Positions 1 through 6,142 of a stretch of DNA of 11,272 nt are shown piece by piece. A program made the position numbers and the translations under genes. This DNA comes from Gaiellasilicea sp035575835 (GTDB taxonomy: Bacteria; Actinomycetota; Thermoleophilia; Gaiellales; Gaiellaceae). The number at the start of each line of letters is the position of its first letter. The first letter of the stretch is position 1. The stretch covers positions 1 through 11,272 of the forward strand of contig DATLXM010000049.1 in the NCBI GenBank assembly GCA_035575835.1, in the 5' to 3' direction. The notes below the pieces were generated by a model. It saw nothing but the letters and a program-made list of their open reading frames with translations. It ran no database searches and had not been told where the DNA came from.

Positions 1-408
1 GTCCCAGAGAAGGTTGAGGCCGGCACTCGGGCCGAGCTCGACGAGGTCGAGGGGGCGTCCGGTCTCGCGCGCGATCGTCAGGAACCCGGGCAGGAGCGCG
101 AAGCAGCGCTGCACCTCGTTCGTCTGCACGGACTGCTCGGCGAGGAAGCGAACGACCCAGTCGCCGTTCTCGTCGATTGCCGCCCGAAAATCTGCCCACT
201 CCCCCGAGAGCGCATCCGGCGCCGTGCCGGCGAGCTCCAGGTAGTGGACGGCGCCGAAGAGCTGGAGTGCGAAGCGCCAGCTTCCCGTCGAGAGGGCGAG
301 GAGGTCTGGCTCGACGGCAAGACGCTCGGCCAGCCGCGCATAGAGCGGCGAGCCGAGCGTCTCGAAGTGCTCCGCCTGGCGGCGGACGTGATCGGCGGCG
401 TCGCTCAG
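1..408 (-). CDS. DUF2332 family protein, N-terminal part (cut by window edge)
   Basis: The minus frame running off the left edge encodes 136 visible residues. They start LSDAADHVRRQAEHF and continue through GSPLYARLAERL, STGSWRFALQLFG and QTNEVQRCF to VELGPSAGLNLLWD at the edge. This is the N-terminal pattern I associate with the DUF2332 family, common in actinobacteria and of unknown function. The ELGPSAGLNL segment resembles the glycine-rich loop of SAM-dependent methyltransferases, so an enzyme is possible, but this is inference. The frame has no ATG, GTG or TTG either upstream inside rplT or in the first 60 codons. The most plausible start is a CTG at 408-406 that overlaps the rplT stop as CTGA, in the place where ATGA or GTGA coupling would be expected. 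The gene follows rplT without a gap and probably belongs to the same transcript. The C-terminus is missing only because the window ends. Confidence 0.75.
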   Translation of the reverse strand, partial: MSDAADHVRRQAEHFETLGSPLYARLAERLAVEPDLLALSTGSWRFALQLFGAVHYLELAGTAPDALSGEWADFRAAIDENGDWVVRFLAEQSVQTNEVQRCFALLPGFLTIARETGRPLDLVELGPSAGLNLLWD

Positions 409-776
409 GCGGCCTGAGCGGACTCGTTCGCGGCCTTCGCCTGCTCGGCGACGGCGGCGAACGCCGCGGGGTCGCTGACGGCGAGATCCGCGAGCACCTT
501 GCGGTCGAGTTCGATCCCCGCCTTGTGAAGACCCGAGATGAACTGGTTGTAGGACATCCCGTTCACGCGTGCTGCGGCGTTGATCCGCACGATCCAGAGC
601 TGCCGGAAGGTGCGCTTCTTGTTCTTGCGGTCGCGGTAGGCGTAGGTGAGCGAGTGCTCGACCTGCTCCTTCGCGTACTTGTAGCTCGACTTCTTGATCC
701 CCCAGTAGCCCTTCGCCTGGCCGAGGACCTTGCGGCGCTTCTTGCGCGCGTGGACGGATCGCTTAACCCTTGGCAT
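405..776 (-). CDS. rplT: 50S ribosomal protein L20
   Basis: The 123-residue product is the assembly-initiating large-subunit protein L20, which binds 23S rRNA. It opens MPRVKRSVHARKKRRKVLGQ, followed by AKGYWG, TYAYRDRKNKKRTFRQLWI and RINAAARVNGMSYNQFI, all hallmark L20 segments. The length fits the family's usual 117-125 residues, with a short Ala-rich tail. The ATG directly abuts the rpmI stop (TAG then ATG, no spacer), so translation is probably coupled to rpmI; only a weak GGGG stretch precedes it. In many bacteria L20 represses its own operon by binding the mRNA leader. The hairpins ahead of infC are where that would act here, but no L20 site was demonstrated. The stop overlaps the putative CTG start of the DUF2332 gene. 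Confidence 0.98.
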   Translation of the reverse strand: MPRVKRSVHARKKRRKVLGQAKGYWGIKKSSYKYAKEQVEHSLTYAYRDRKNKKRTFRQLWIVRINAAARVNGMSYNQFISGLHKAGIELDRKVLADLAVSDPAAFAAVAEQAKAANESAQAA

Positions 777-1536
777 CTACTTCAGCCCCAACAGGCGCTT
801 CACCCGCGACGTGTCCGTCTTCGAGACCGGCTGATCCTTGCTGAAGGCTCGCTTCCGCTTCGCCGACTTGTGCTCCAGGTTGTGGCTCTGCATCGCGTGA
901 CGGCGCATCAACTTGCCGGTTCCCGTCACCTTGAACCGCTTCTTCGCTCCGCTCCCTGTTTTCATCTTCGGCATCAATCTTCACTCCTGCGTTTTTCGTG
1001 GGGCCCAGCAGCATCACCATGTTGCGACCGTCGAGAAGCGGCGGGGACTCGACAGTCGCGAGCTCCTTGATCTCCTCGGCGAGTCGGAGAAGCAAGTCGC
1101 GTCCGCGCTCCGGGTGCAGGTTCTCGCGCCCGCGGAACATGATCGTGACCTTGACCTTCGCGCGCTGATGGAGAAAGCGCACGACATGGCCCTTCTTCGT
1201 CTCGTAGTCGTGAATGCCGATCTTCGGCCTGAACTTGATCTCCTTGATGTTGATCTGCTGCTGGTGCTTCCGGGCGAGCTTGGCCTTCTGCTCCTGCTCG
1301 TACCGGTACTTGCCGTAATCCATGACCCGCGCGACGGGAGGATCTGCCGCTGCGGCGACCTCGACCAGGTCGAGGCCCTTCGAGTACGCGTACTCACGCG
1401 CCTCTTCGGTGGTCTTGATCCCGATCTGCTCGCCATCCTCGCCCACCAGTCGAACGTTGGGAACGCGGATGTTCTCGTTGATCCGGTCTTGCGGTTGCGG
1501 TACCCGCCGGTCTTCCGGACGGCGTCTCGGTCTCAA
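763..1536 (-). CDS. infC: Translation initiation factor IF-3, with an overlapping C-terminal read-through frame
   Basis: IF-3 binds the 30S subunit, checks start codons and prevents premature 50S joining. Residues 1-181 are a complete IF-3. The N-domain has RINENIRVPNVRLVGEDGEQ, DLVEVAAAADPPVARVMDYG and KYRYEQEQK. The C-domain has IKEIKFRPKIGIHDYETK, KVTIMFRGRE and ends NMVMLLGPTK. The only canonical start is TTG at 1536-1534, preceded 7 nt upstream by GGTGA; an in-frame TAG lies six codons before it. Normal IF-3 stops near residue 180, but this frame has no stop there. It runs 76 further residues through all of rpmI and into rplT, ending at 763. That tail is simply rpmI read in another frame and is unlikely to be functional. 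A run of five A (992-996, minus strand) lies where a one-base change would give a normal end. The functional part is therefore about 990-1536. Confidence 0.93.
   Translation of the reverse strand: MRPRRRPEDRRVPQPQDRINENIRVPNVRLVGEDGEQIGIKTTEEAREYAYSKGLDLVEVAAAADPPVARVMDYGKYRYEQEQKAKLARKHQQQINIKEIKFRPKIGIHDYETKKGHVVRFLHQRAKVKVTIMFRGRENLHPERGRDLLLRLAEEIKELATVESPPLLDGRNMVMLLGPTKNAGVKIDAEDENRERSEEAVQGDGNRQVDAPSRDAEPQPGAQVGEAEASLQQGSAGLEDGHVAGEAPVGAEVDAKG
777..974 (-). CDS. rpmI: 50S ribosomal protein L35
   Basis: The 65-residue basic protein starts MPKMKTGSGAKKRFKVTGTG and continues KLMRRHAMQSHNLEHKS, the standard L35 layout and length. L35 is a small protein of the large ribosomal subunit. The ATG at 974-972 gives the conserved MPKMKT start. 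A TTG three bases upstream (977) is also in frame, and the AGGAG at about 989-985 sits 6 nt from the TTG and 9 nt from the ATG. I prefer the ATG because of family conservation. The whole gene lies inside the open reading frame that continues from infC in another frame (see infC). Its TAG stop touches the rplT ATG. Confidence 0.97.
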   Translation of the reverse strand: MPKMKTGSGAKKRFKVTGTGKLMRRHAMQSHNLEHKSAKRKRAFSKDQPVSKTDTSRVKRLLGLK

Positions 1537-1577
1537 AGGGTCTTCACCAAGCTACGAATCCTCTCTCTCAAACGACG

Positions 1578-1599
1578 AAAAAACCGCTGCACGCAGCGG
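1578..1599 (-). terminator. Rho-independent terminator / candidate attenuator ahead of infC
   Basis: On the minus strand a CCGCTGC...GCAGCGG stem (1584-1599) is followed at once by six T (1583-1578). It lies about 85 nt after the thrS stop and about 42 nt before the infC TTG. It could end thrS transcripts, or act as an attenuator controlling infC-rpmI-rplT as in firmicute L20-leader systems. The signal is clear; its regulatory role is inference. Confidence 0.8.
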
Positions 1600-1614
1600 C
1601 TCACTTTTCCTCGA

Positions 1615-1629
1615 CAACCGGCTCGGTTG
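1615..1629 (-). promoter_or_regulatory. Second small hairpin in the thrS-infC leader
   Basis: CAACCG-AGC-CGGTTG forms a 6-bp stem with a 3-nt loop, 16 nt upstream of the terminator stem. Two stacked hairpins before infC suggest a structured leader. No alternative antiterminator pairing was found by eye. Confidence 0.35.
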
Positions 1630-1683
1630 AACCCTCGCAAGCGCTCGGCCACGAAGGTGAGGGGCAGTGGTCCGCTCCTTCTT

Positions 1684-3585
1684 TCAGGTGCCGATCGTAG
1701 CAACTTCGGCGCGGAAGTCGGCAAGAAGCTCCCCGAAGCTCCGGTTCGACTGCTCGCCCCCGCGCTCGCGCACGGCGAGGGAGTCGTCGGACTCCTTGTC
1801 GCCGTAGACGACCGTGTAGGGAACCTTCTCGATCGAGGCGTCGCGGATCCGCTTCCCGAGCGTGTCGTCGCGCTCGTCCACGTCGACCCGGAAACCTTCC
1901 TCCTCGACCCGGCGGCGCAGGTCGTGGACCGCCTCGCGATGCTGCTCACCGACCGGGATCAGGCGCAGCTGCACGGGCGCGAGCCAGAAGGGGAAGGCGC
2001 CGCCGAAGTTCTCGATCACGATCCCGAGAAAACGCTCGTAGGAGCCGAACAGCGCCCGGTGGATCACGACCGGCGTGTGCTCCTCGTTGTCGGCGCCCAT
2101 GTAGGTGAGACCGAAGCGCGCGGGCATCTGGTAGTCGATCTGGATCGTGCCCATCTGCCAGCCGCGGCCAAGCGAGTCGTCCATGAAGAGGTCGATCTTC
2201 GGCCCGTAGAACGCGCCCTCGCCCGCGGCGACGGTAAACGGGATCTCGTGCTTCTCGAGTGCTTCCTGGAGGGCCGCCTCGGCTCGATCCCAGGTCTCGT
2301 CCTCGCCGAGCTTGTTGTCGGGGCGGGTCGCGAGCTCGGCGCGCGCGCTCATCTCGACGAGCCCGTAGAGGTAGCGGACGTATTCGATCATCCCGTCGAT
2401 CTCGCTCTGGATCTGATCCTCGGAGACGAAGACGTGCGAGTCGTCCTGCACGAAGTTGCGCGCCCGGAGGAGACCGTGGAGAGCGCCCGCGAGCTCGTTG
2501 CGGTGCAGGGGCGCGGCCTCGGCGTAGCGGAGGGGAAGGTCGCGGTAGCTCCGGAGCTGGCTCCCGAAGAGGAGCATGTGGCCGGGGCAATTCATCGCCT
2601 TGACGCCCATCCGGTTGCCGTCGGCCTCGATCATGAACATGAGCTCCTCGTACTTCGGGATGTGCCCCGACGTGACGAACGTGTTGTCGTCGTAGATCAG
2701 GGGCGTCCGCACCTCGAGATAGCCGCGGCGCCGGTTCTCGCGCCGGCGGAGCCCTTCGAGCTGGTTCCACATCGTCGTCCCCTTTGGGTGCCAGAAGGGC
2801 GAGCCGGGCGAGCGCTCGGAGAAGTGGAAGAGGTCGAGCTGGGGGCCGAGCTTGCGGTGGTCGCGCCCGCGCGCCAGCTCGAGCCGCTCGAGATGCGCGT
2901 CGAGATCGGCCTGCGAGTAGAAAGCGGTCCCGTAGATCCGCGTCAGCTGCGCATTCTTCTCGTCCCCGCGCCAGTACGCGCCCGCGAGAGAGGTGAGCTT
3001 GACCGCCTTGATCGGCTTCGAATCCTGCAGGTGCGGCCCGCGGCAGAGGTCGGTGAACCCCTCCTGGGTGTAGAGCGAGATCGGGCCCTCCGCGGTCTCG
3101 ACGAGCTCGACCTTGTAGGGCTCGTTCTCCTCGAGGAAGCGCTGGCGGGCCTCGGCGGCGGTGATCTCCTCGCGCTCCCAGGTCCGGCCCTCCCCGAGTT
3201 GGCGCTGGATCTCCGCCTCGATCCGCTCCAGGTCTTCCTCACGGATCGGCTCCGGGAACTCGAAGTCGTAGTAGAAGCCGTTCTCGATCGGAGGCCCGAT
3301 CGCGACCTTCACTCCCGGGTAGAGCCGGCGGACAGCCTCGGCGAGGAGGTGGGCGGCCGAGTGGCGAAGCACGGCGAGCGCGTCCGGGTCGGCGGTGTCC
3401 CTCGTCGTCAGGAACTGGATCGGCTGCCCGTCGGCGAGCGGCAGGCGCACGTCCTGGACTGAGCCGTTCGACCGGACGAGAACGGCCTGCTCCGCGAGCT
3501 TGGGCCCGATCGAGCGCGCGGCGTCGAGGCCGGTCGCGCCGTCCTCGAGTTCGAGTTCCTTCCCATCGGGCAAGATCACCTTCAT
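1684..3585 (-). CDS. thrS: Threonine--tRNA ligase
   Basis: The 633-residue cytoplasmic enzyme charges tRNA-Thr. Layout: TGS domain at about 1-62; second N-terminal (editing) domain at about 63-225 with the LRHSAAHLL and CRGPH motifs, giving H75, H79, C181 and H185 in the positions of the serine-editing site; class II catalytic core at about 245-535 with AMNCPGHM (C333), the motif 2 region LHRNELAGALHGLLRARNF, DDSHVF (H384) and VIHRALFGSYER (H509). C333, H384 and H509 match the zinc and threonine site. The anticodon-binding domain is about 537-633 (VQLRLIPVG...DDTLGKRIRDA...PYTVVYG). Length is close to the E. coli enzyme (642). The ATG at 3585 has no convincing Shine-Dalgarno site but has a TATCCT box 8 nt upstream. 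It is the first gene of the translation cluster, followed by infC after a terminator. All key residues are present, so it should be active with editing. Confidence 0.98.
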   Translation of the reverse strand: MKVILPDGKELELEDGATGLDAARSIGPKLAEQAVLVRSNGSVQDVRLPLADGQPIQFLTTRDTADPDALAVLRHSAAHLLAEAVRRLYPGVKVAIGPPIENGFYYDFEFPEPIREEDLERIEAEIQRQLGEGRTWEREEITAAEARQRFLEENEPYKVELVETAEGPISLYTQEGFTDLCRGPHLQDSKPIKAVKLTSLAGAYWRGDEKNAQLTRIYGTAFYSQADLDAHLERLELARGRDHRKLGPQLDLFHFSERSPGSPFWHPKGTTMWNQLEGLRRRENRRRGYLEVRTPLIYDDNTFVTSGHIPKYEELMFMIEADGNRMGVKAMNCPGHMLLFGSQLRSYRDLPLRYAEAAPLHRNELAGALHGLLRARNFVQDDSHVFVSEDQIQSEIDGMIEYVRYLYGLVEMSARAELATRPDNKLGEDETWDRAEAALQEALEKHEIPFTVAAGEGAFYGPKIDLFMDDSLGRGWQMGTIQIDYQMPARFGLTYMGADNEEHTPVVIHRALFGSYERFLGIVIENFGGAFPFWLAPVQLRLIPVGEQHREAVHDLRRRVEEEGFRVDVDERDDTLGKRIRDASIEKVPYTVVYGDKESDDSLAVRERGGEQSNRSFGELLADFRAEVATIGT

Positions 3586-3706
3586 GACCGATCAGGATAC
3601 TCAGCACCCACGGAAAGACGACAGGAACGAGGAGCTCGAAGGCTCCCCGATTCCGGACCCGGAAGAAGAGCAGGGCGACGGCGAGGACGTTCCGGGCGCG
3701 GACTAG
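3584..3706 (+). CDS. Possible small acidic protein (40 aa)
   Basis: The plus-strand frame from the ATG at 3584 to the TAG at 3704-3706 gives MTDQDTQHPRKDDRNEELEG, then a tail ending EEEQGDGEDVPGAD. It is strongly acidic, hydrophilic and probably disordered, with no Cys and no membrane segment. It fits exactly in the gap between two minus-strand genes. Its ATG shares CATG with the thrS start and its TAG shares CTAG with the permease stop. The composition looks protein-like rather than like the Arg/Pro/Ser-rich shadows of GC-rich genes. However, no Shine-Dalgarno site is visible and the frame extends upstream as an open shadow of thrS. The gap may instead be only the thrS promoter region. Function unknown. 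Confidence 0.35.
   Translation: MTDQDTQHPRKDDRNEELEGSPIPDPEEEQGDGEDVPGAD
3594..3599 (-). promoter_or_regulatory. thrS: Putative -10 box for leaderless thrS mRNA
   Basis: TATCCT (minus strand) ends 8 nt before the thrS ATG. It fits the actinobacterial -10 pattern TANNNT with transcription starting at or next to the start codon. No good TTGACA-like -35 was seen. Confidence 0.4.
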
Positions 3707-4854
3707 CGCCTGCGCCTGAGGCCGGCGAGAAGGACGAACGGTCCGGCAAGGAGCAGCCACAGGGCGACGTCGAGCCCGAAGCGGTCGGCGGCGAGCCCGA
3801 TCGCGACCACAACGGCGGCACCCGGGAGGTTGGCGAGGCTCGACAGCGCCGTGACGGTGCCGGAGCGGCCTTCGAGCGCCGCATAGAGGCGCGCGTTCAG
3901 GACCGCGTACCAGCCCGACGTGACGACTCCGAGCGCGGCAACGGCCGCGAGCTTCACCACGATCGACGGTGCGAGCAGGAGCGTCGGGAAGAGGACGATC
4001 GAGGCAAGCGCGCCCAGCCGCACGTAGACGATTCCGGAGAACCGGCGCAAAGCAAGGAGGACGATCGCGCTCCCGGCGAGCCCGGCCGCGGCCCAGAGAG
4101 CGAGCGCCGCTCCCGCGGCCGCCGGAGCGAGACCGGCCTCGTCCACGAAGTAGAGCGCCAGGAACGCCGCGAAGACGTCTCCGAGGAGATCCGCCGACTC
4201 GAGCAGCACGAGCCAGCGGAGCGCCTTGCCGGTGCGCGCGGCCGCGAGCACACCGCGGAGTGAGAACCGCTCGGCGGAGCCCGCGAACGGGACGCGGCGG
4301 ACTGCGACCGCGAGCAGCAGGGCCGTGACAGCGAGGAGCAAGACCGCTCCCCGCCAGCCTGCTCCGGCGAGCACCGCGGCTGCGAGGAGGAGCGGCCCGG
4401 CAAGGACACCGATCGTCCCGATCAGCTCCCAGCGCGCCATGTTCGGCTCGCGCCGCTCCGGGGCCAAATCCATCAGCGAGGCCTGGGAGAGCGAGACGAA
4501 GGCACCGCTTGCCGGAAAGAGGAGGACGTAGGCGAGCGCGAGCGTCCAGAACCCCGGTGCGAGCGCAGCCAGCACGAGGGCGGTCGCGAACGCCGTCCCG
4601 CCCCCGAGCACGAGCGCACGCCGGAGTCGGGTGTCGCCGAGCACGCCGATCAGCGGCTCGAGGAGCGCCGAGGAGACAGTCCCCGCTGCCGTCAGGAGGC
4701 CGAGCTGGACGTAGCTGAGCCCGAGATCGTCACGGATCAGCGGCAGCGCAGCGTCGAGGACGCCGAAGGCGAGCTCGTCGAAGAGTCCGATCGCGAGGAG
4801 TGCCGCGAGAACGCGGCGGCCACGGATCTAGCTGGGAGGGCGCGCTGCGTGCAT
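3703..4854 (-). CDS. MFS-type permease with in-frame amber codon at codon 9
   Basis: The protein is a hydrophobic, MFS-like membrane transporter of about 375-383 residues with around 11-12 membrane segments. It has LLAIGLFDELAFGVLDAALP as TM1, LIGVLGDTRLRR as a degenerate motif A loop between TM2 and TM3, and an Arg-rich cytoplasmic end (GLRRRR). The substrate cannot be read from sequence. The frame is open from 4827 to 3703, but between 4827 and the GTG at 4644 there is no ATG, GTG or TTG. Starting at 4644 would remove TM1 and TM2. The natural start appears to be the ATG at 4854-4852 (MHAARPPS), 15 nt after the upstream gene's stop and 6 nt after a TAGGCT box, but a TAG at 4830-4828 interrupts codon 9. 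Options are an ATC start, amber read-through, a young pseudogene or a base-call error. Other genes here end in TAG, so general recoding is unlikely. Confidence 0.85.
4828..4830 (-). other. In-frame amber (TAG) in the permease 5' end
   Basis: Reading from the ATG at 4854 the codons give MHAARPPS, TAG, then IRGRRVLAALL and TM1. Everything downstream is an intact permease frame, so this one codon separates the best start signal from the coding body. Confidence 0.7.
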
Positions 4855-4860
4855 GTCGAG

Positions 4861-4866
4861 AGCCTA
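4861..4866 (-). promoter_or_regulatory. Putative -10 box before the permease ATG
   Basis: TAGGCT (minus strand) ends 6 nt before the ATG at 4854, the same geometry as at thrS and the SDR gene. It supports 4854 as the transcript and translation start. No clear -35 was seen. Confidence 0.35.
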
Positions 4867-4869
4867 ACG

Positions 4870-5283
4870 CTAGGAGATCGCATCGCGCCAGCGGCGGTGG
4901 ACGACCACCCCGCCGACGGCCAGCGCGAGGACGAGGAGGAAGCCGAAGCCGAGGAGGAGCCCCGACGTCGTCCCGTCGAGTTTCTCCGTGATCGTCAGCA
5001 CGGGCGCCTCCCCGGCTCCGGCGACGACCACCCGGTACCGCGTCCCCGCTGGCGCCTGCGGCGCGCCGAGGACGAGCGAGCCGCTCGCTGGGATGGTCGC
5101 GTGAAGCGTCTCAGCGGCGGAGCCGTCCAGCGGCTCGAGCGCCACCGGCCCGGGCGGCCCGGTGATCGTGACGAGCGTGCCCGCCCGTGCCTCGTCCGGC
5201 TCGACGAGCGCGGGAGTCGCCGGGCGCGCAGTACCCGCGAGCACGAGCGCACCGAGCACCAGCGCGAGCGTCGTTTTCCCCAC
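4870..5283 (-). CDS. Small exported, membrane-anchored protein
   Basis: The 137-residue product has an N-terminal signal peptide (GKTTLALVLGALVLAG, probable cleavage near residue 22-25). Residues about 26-104 form an outside domain rich in Val, Thr, Gly and Pro (DEARAGTLVTITGPPGPVAL...TRYRVVVAGAG), which looks like a beta-sandwich. A C-terminal membrane helix covers about 107-129, followed by a short basic tail (HRRWRD). It would sit in the cytoplasmic membrane with the domain facing out. I do not recognise a family, and an Ig-like fold is only a guess. The start is GTG at 5283. No Shine-Dalgarno site is visible, but a TACCCT box ends 8 nt upstream, suggesting a leaderless message. The stop is 15 nt before the permease ATG, so the two genes may be co-expressed. 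It diverges from the CBS gene with only 47 nt between starts. Confidence 0.8.
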   Translation of the reverse strand: MGKTTLALVLGALVLAGTARPATPALVEPDEARAGTLVTITGPPGPVALEPLDGSAAETLHATIPASGSLVLGAPQAPAGTRYRVVVAGAGEAPVLTITEKLDGTTSGLLLGFGFLLVLALAVGGVVVHRRWRDAIS

Positions 5284-5291
5284 TTCGACCG

Positions 5292-5297
5292 AGGGTA
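5292..5297 (-). promoter_or_regulatory. Putative -10 box for the exported membrane protein gene
   Basis: TACCCT (minus strand) ends 8 nt before the GTG at 5283. A TTGAAG lies upstream (5317-5312), but the spacer would be only 14 nt, shorter than usual, so the -35 is doubtful. Confidence 0.35.
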
Positions 5298-5319
5298 ACG
5301 ATGTCGTAGGACTTCAACC

Positions 5320-5325
5320 AGGAGG
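5320..5325 (+). promoter_or_regulatory. Strong ribosome binding site of the CBS gene
   Basis: AGGAGG is followed by a 5-nt spacer (ACGAG) and the ATG at 5331. It fixes the start and is much stronger than the 5' signals of the neighbouring minus-strand genes. Confidence 0.8.
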
Positions 5326-5330
5326 ACGAG

Positions 5331-5747
5331 ATGCACACACACACGATTCAGGACACCATGACCTCGAGCCCGACGACGATCGACTCGGGAACGACCGCGC
5401 AGGACGCGGCCCGGACGATGAAGTCCGAGGACGTCGGCTCGCTCCCGATCGTCGACGACGATCGCCTCGTCGGCGTGATCACCGACCGCGATCTCGCGAT
5501 TCGCGTGCTCGCCGAGGGCAAGGACGGCGAGACGACCGTGGGCGAGATCGCCTCGAAGGACGTCGTCACGATCGACCCGCAGCAGACGCTCGAGGAAGCG
5601 GTTCGCCTCATGGCCGAGCACCAGCTCCGCCGGCTGCCCGTCGTCGAGGAGGACGGCAAGCTCGTCGGAATCCTCGCCCAGGCGGATATCGCCAAGCTCG
5701 GCCACGACGAGCTCACCGGCGAGGCCGTGCAGCAGATCTCCCAGTAG
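5331..5747 (+). CDS. Tandem CBS-domain protein
   Basis: The 138-residue protein consists almost wholly of two CBS domains. CBS1 is about residues 6-62 (TMTSSPTTIDSGTTAQDAAR, GSLPIVDDDRLVGVITDRD) and CBS2 about 70-126 (TIDPQQTLEEAVRLMAEHQL, RRLPVVEEDGKLVGILAQAD). The pair should form a Bateman module that binds an adenine nucleotide. Such stand-alone proteins, for example mycobacterial Hrp1, are thought to act as energy or stress sensors; the ligand here is unknown. The ATG at 5331 has a strong AGGAGG 5 nt upstream. The next Met (codon 10) is possible but has no such site. The start HTHTIQD is slightly unusual. It is cytoplasmic, with no membrane segment. It diverges from the exported membrane protein and is followed by a strong hairpin. 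Confidence 0.95.
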   Translation: MHTHTIQDTMTSSPTTIDSGTTAQDAARTMKSEDVGSLPIVDDDRLVGVITDRDLAIRVLAEGKDGETTVGEIASKDVVTIDPQQTLEEAVRLMAEHQLRRLPVVEEDGKLVGILAQADIAKLGHDELTGEAVQQISQ

Positions 5748-5826
5748 GAAGGAGTGAACGCTGTGCCGAGCAAGAGCGGATGACGCTCATCTGGCACCAC
5801 TGGCTCGCGACCTCCCTCGACGGCGT

Positions 5827-5852
5827 GGGGCTCCCGTTGCGGCGGGAGCCCC
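5827..5852 (+). terminator. GC-rich hairpin after the CBS gene
   Basis: GGGGCTCCCG (5827-5836) and CGGGAGCCCC (5843-5852) form a perfect 10-bp stem with the loop TTGCGG. No T-run follows on either strand. It may be a U-tract-less terminator of the CBS transcript or an RNA-stabilising hairpin, 41 nt before the next ATG. Confidence 0.5.
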
Positions 5853-5893
5853 AGGCCCGTACCATCCGGCGCTCCCCTGCCGAAAGGATCTGC

Positions 5894-6130
5894 ATGTCGT
5901 TCATGGACAAGCTCAAGGCGATGTTCTCCGGCGGCTCGGCCGCGGAGCACGGTCATTCGCACGACGGTCACGATCATTCGCACGACGGTCATGACCACTC
6001 GAACGCCGACCATGCGCACGACGCGATGGACGACGTCCCGCCGATGCCCGCCGCCCCGATGGACCCGCTCGGAACCGCCGCGCCCGAGGCGACGATGCCG
6101 CCCGCGGGCGACGACGACCGCAGCGCCTAG
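5894..6130 (+). CDS. Small histidine-rich, probable metal-binding protein
   Basis: The 78-residue protein opens with a short amphipathic stretch, MSFMDKLKAMFSGG. Residues 19-42 contain ten His alternating with Asp, Ser and Gly in repeats of HSHDGHD, and the tail is Pro/Met/Ala-rich and acidic (DDVPPMPAAPMDPLG). Its composition resembles His-rich metal-storage or chaperone segments (nickel, zinc, copper), but I recognise no family. Metal binding is inferred from His content only. There is no signal peptide or true membrane helix. The start is ATG at 5894 with AAAGGA 5 nt upstream. It lies behind the GC-rich hairpin after the CBS gene, so it may have its own transcript. It converges on the cupin gene with a shared hairpin between them. 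Confidence 0.8.
   Translation: MSFMDKLKAMFSGGSAAEHGHSHDGHDHSHDGHDHSNADHAHDAMDDVPPMPAAPMDPLGTAAPEATMPPAGDDDRSA
5954..6016 (+). repeat. 21-bp tandem repeat coding for HSHDGHD
   Basis: Three 21-bp units start at 5954, 5975 and 5996. The first two encode HSHDGHD with only silent changes; the third has drifted to HSNADHA. The repeat count sets the number of His in the protein and could vary between strains. Confidence 0.75.
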
Positions 6131-6142
6131 CGCCTTCTCTTC

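Noticed and set aside
177..1070. 297-codon plus frame opposite DUF2332, rplT and rpmI
   Set aside because: Antisense to ribosomal protein genes and without family features.
913..3462. 849-codon plus-strand open frame opposite infC and thrS
   Set aside because: It lies exactly antisense to two well-recognised genes; its Leu/Arg/Val/Glu-rich composition is the usual shadow of GC-rich coding DNA.
3586..3702. T-box leader ahead of thrS
   Set aside because: No T-box core sequence or terminator in the 117-nt gap; the start looks leaderless.
4995..5705. 236-codon minus frame opposite the CBS gene
   Set aside because: The plus-strand CBS domains are unmistakable and have a strong ribosome site; the minus frame mirrors them.
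5954..6016. CRISPR-like repeats
   Set aside because: The 21-bp units are contiguous without spacers and encode the His-rich peptide.
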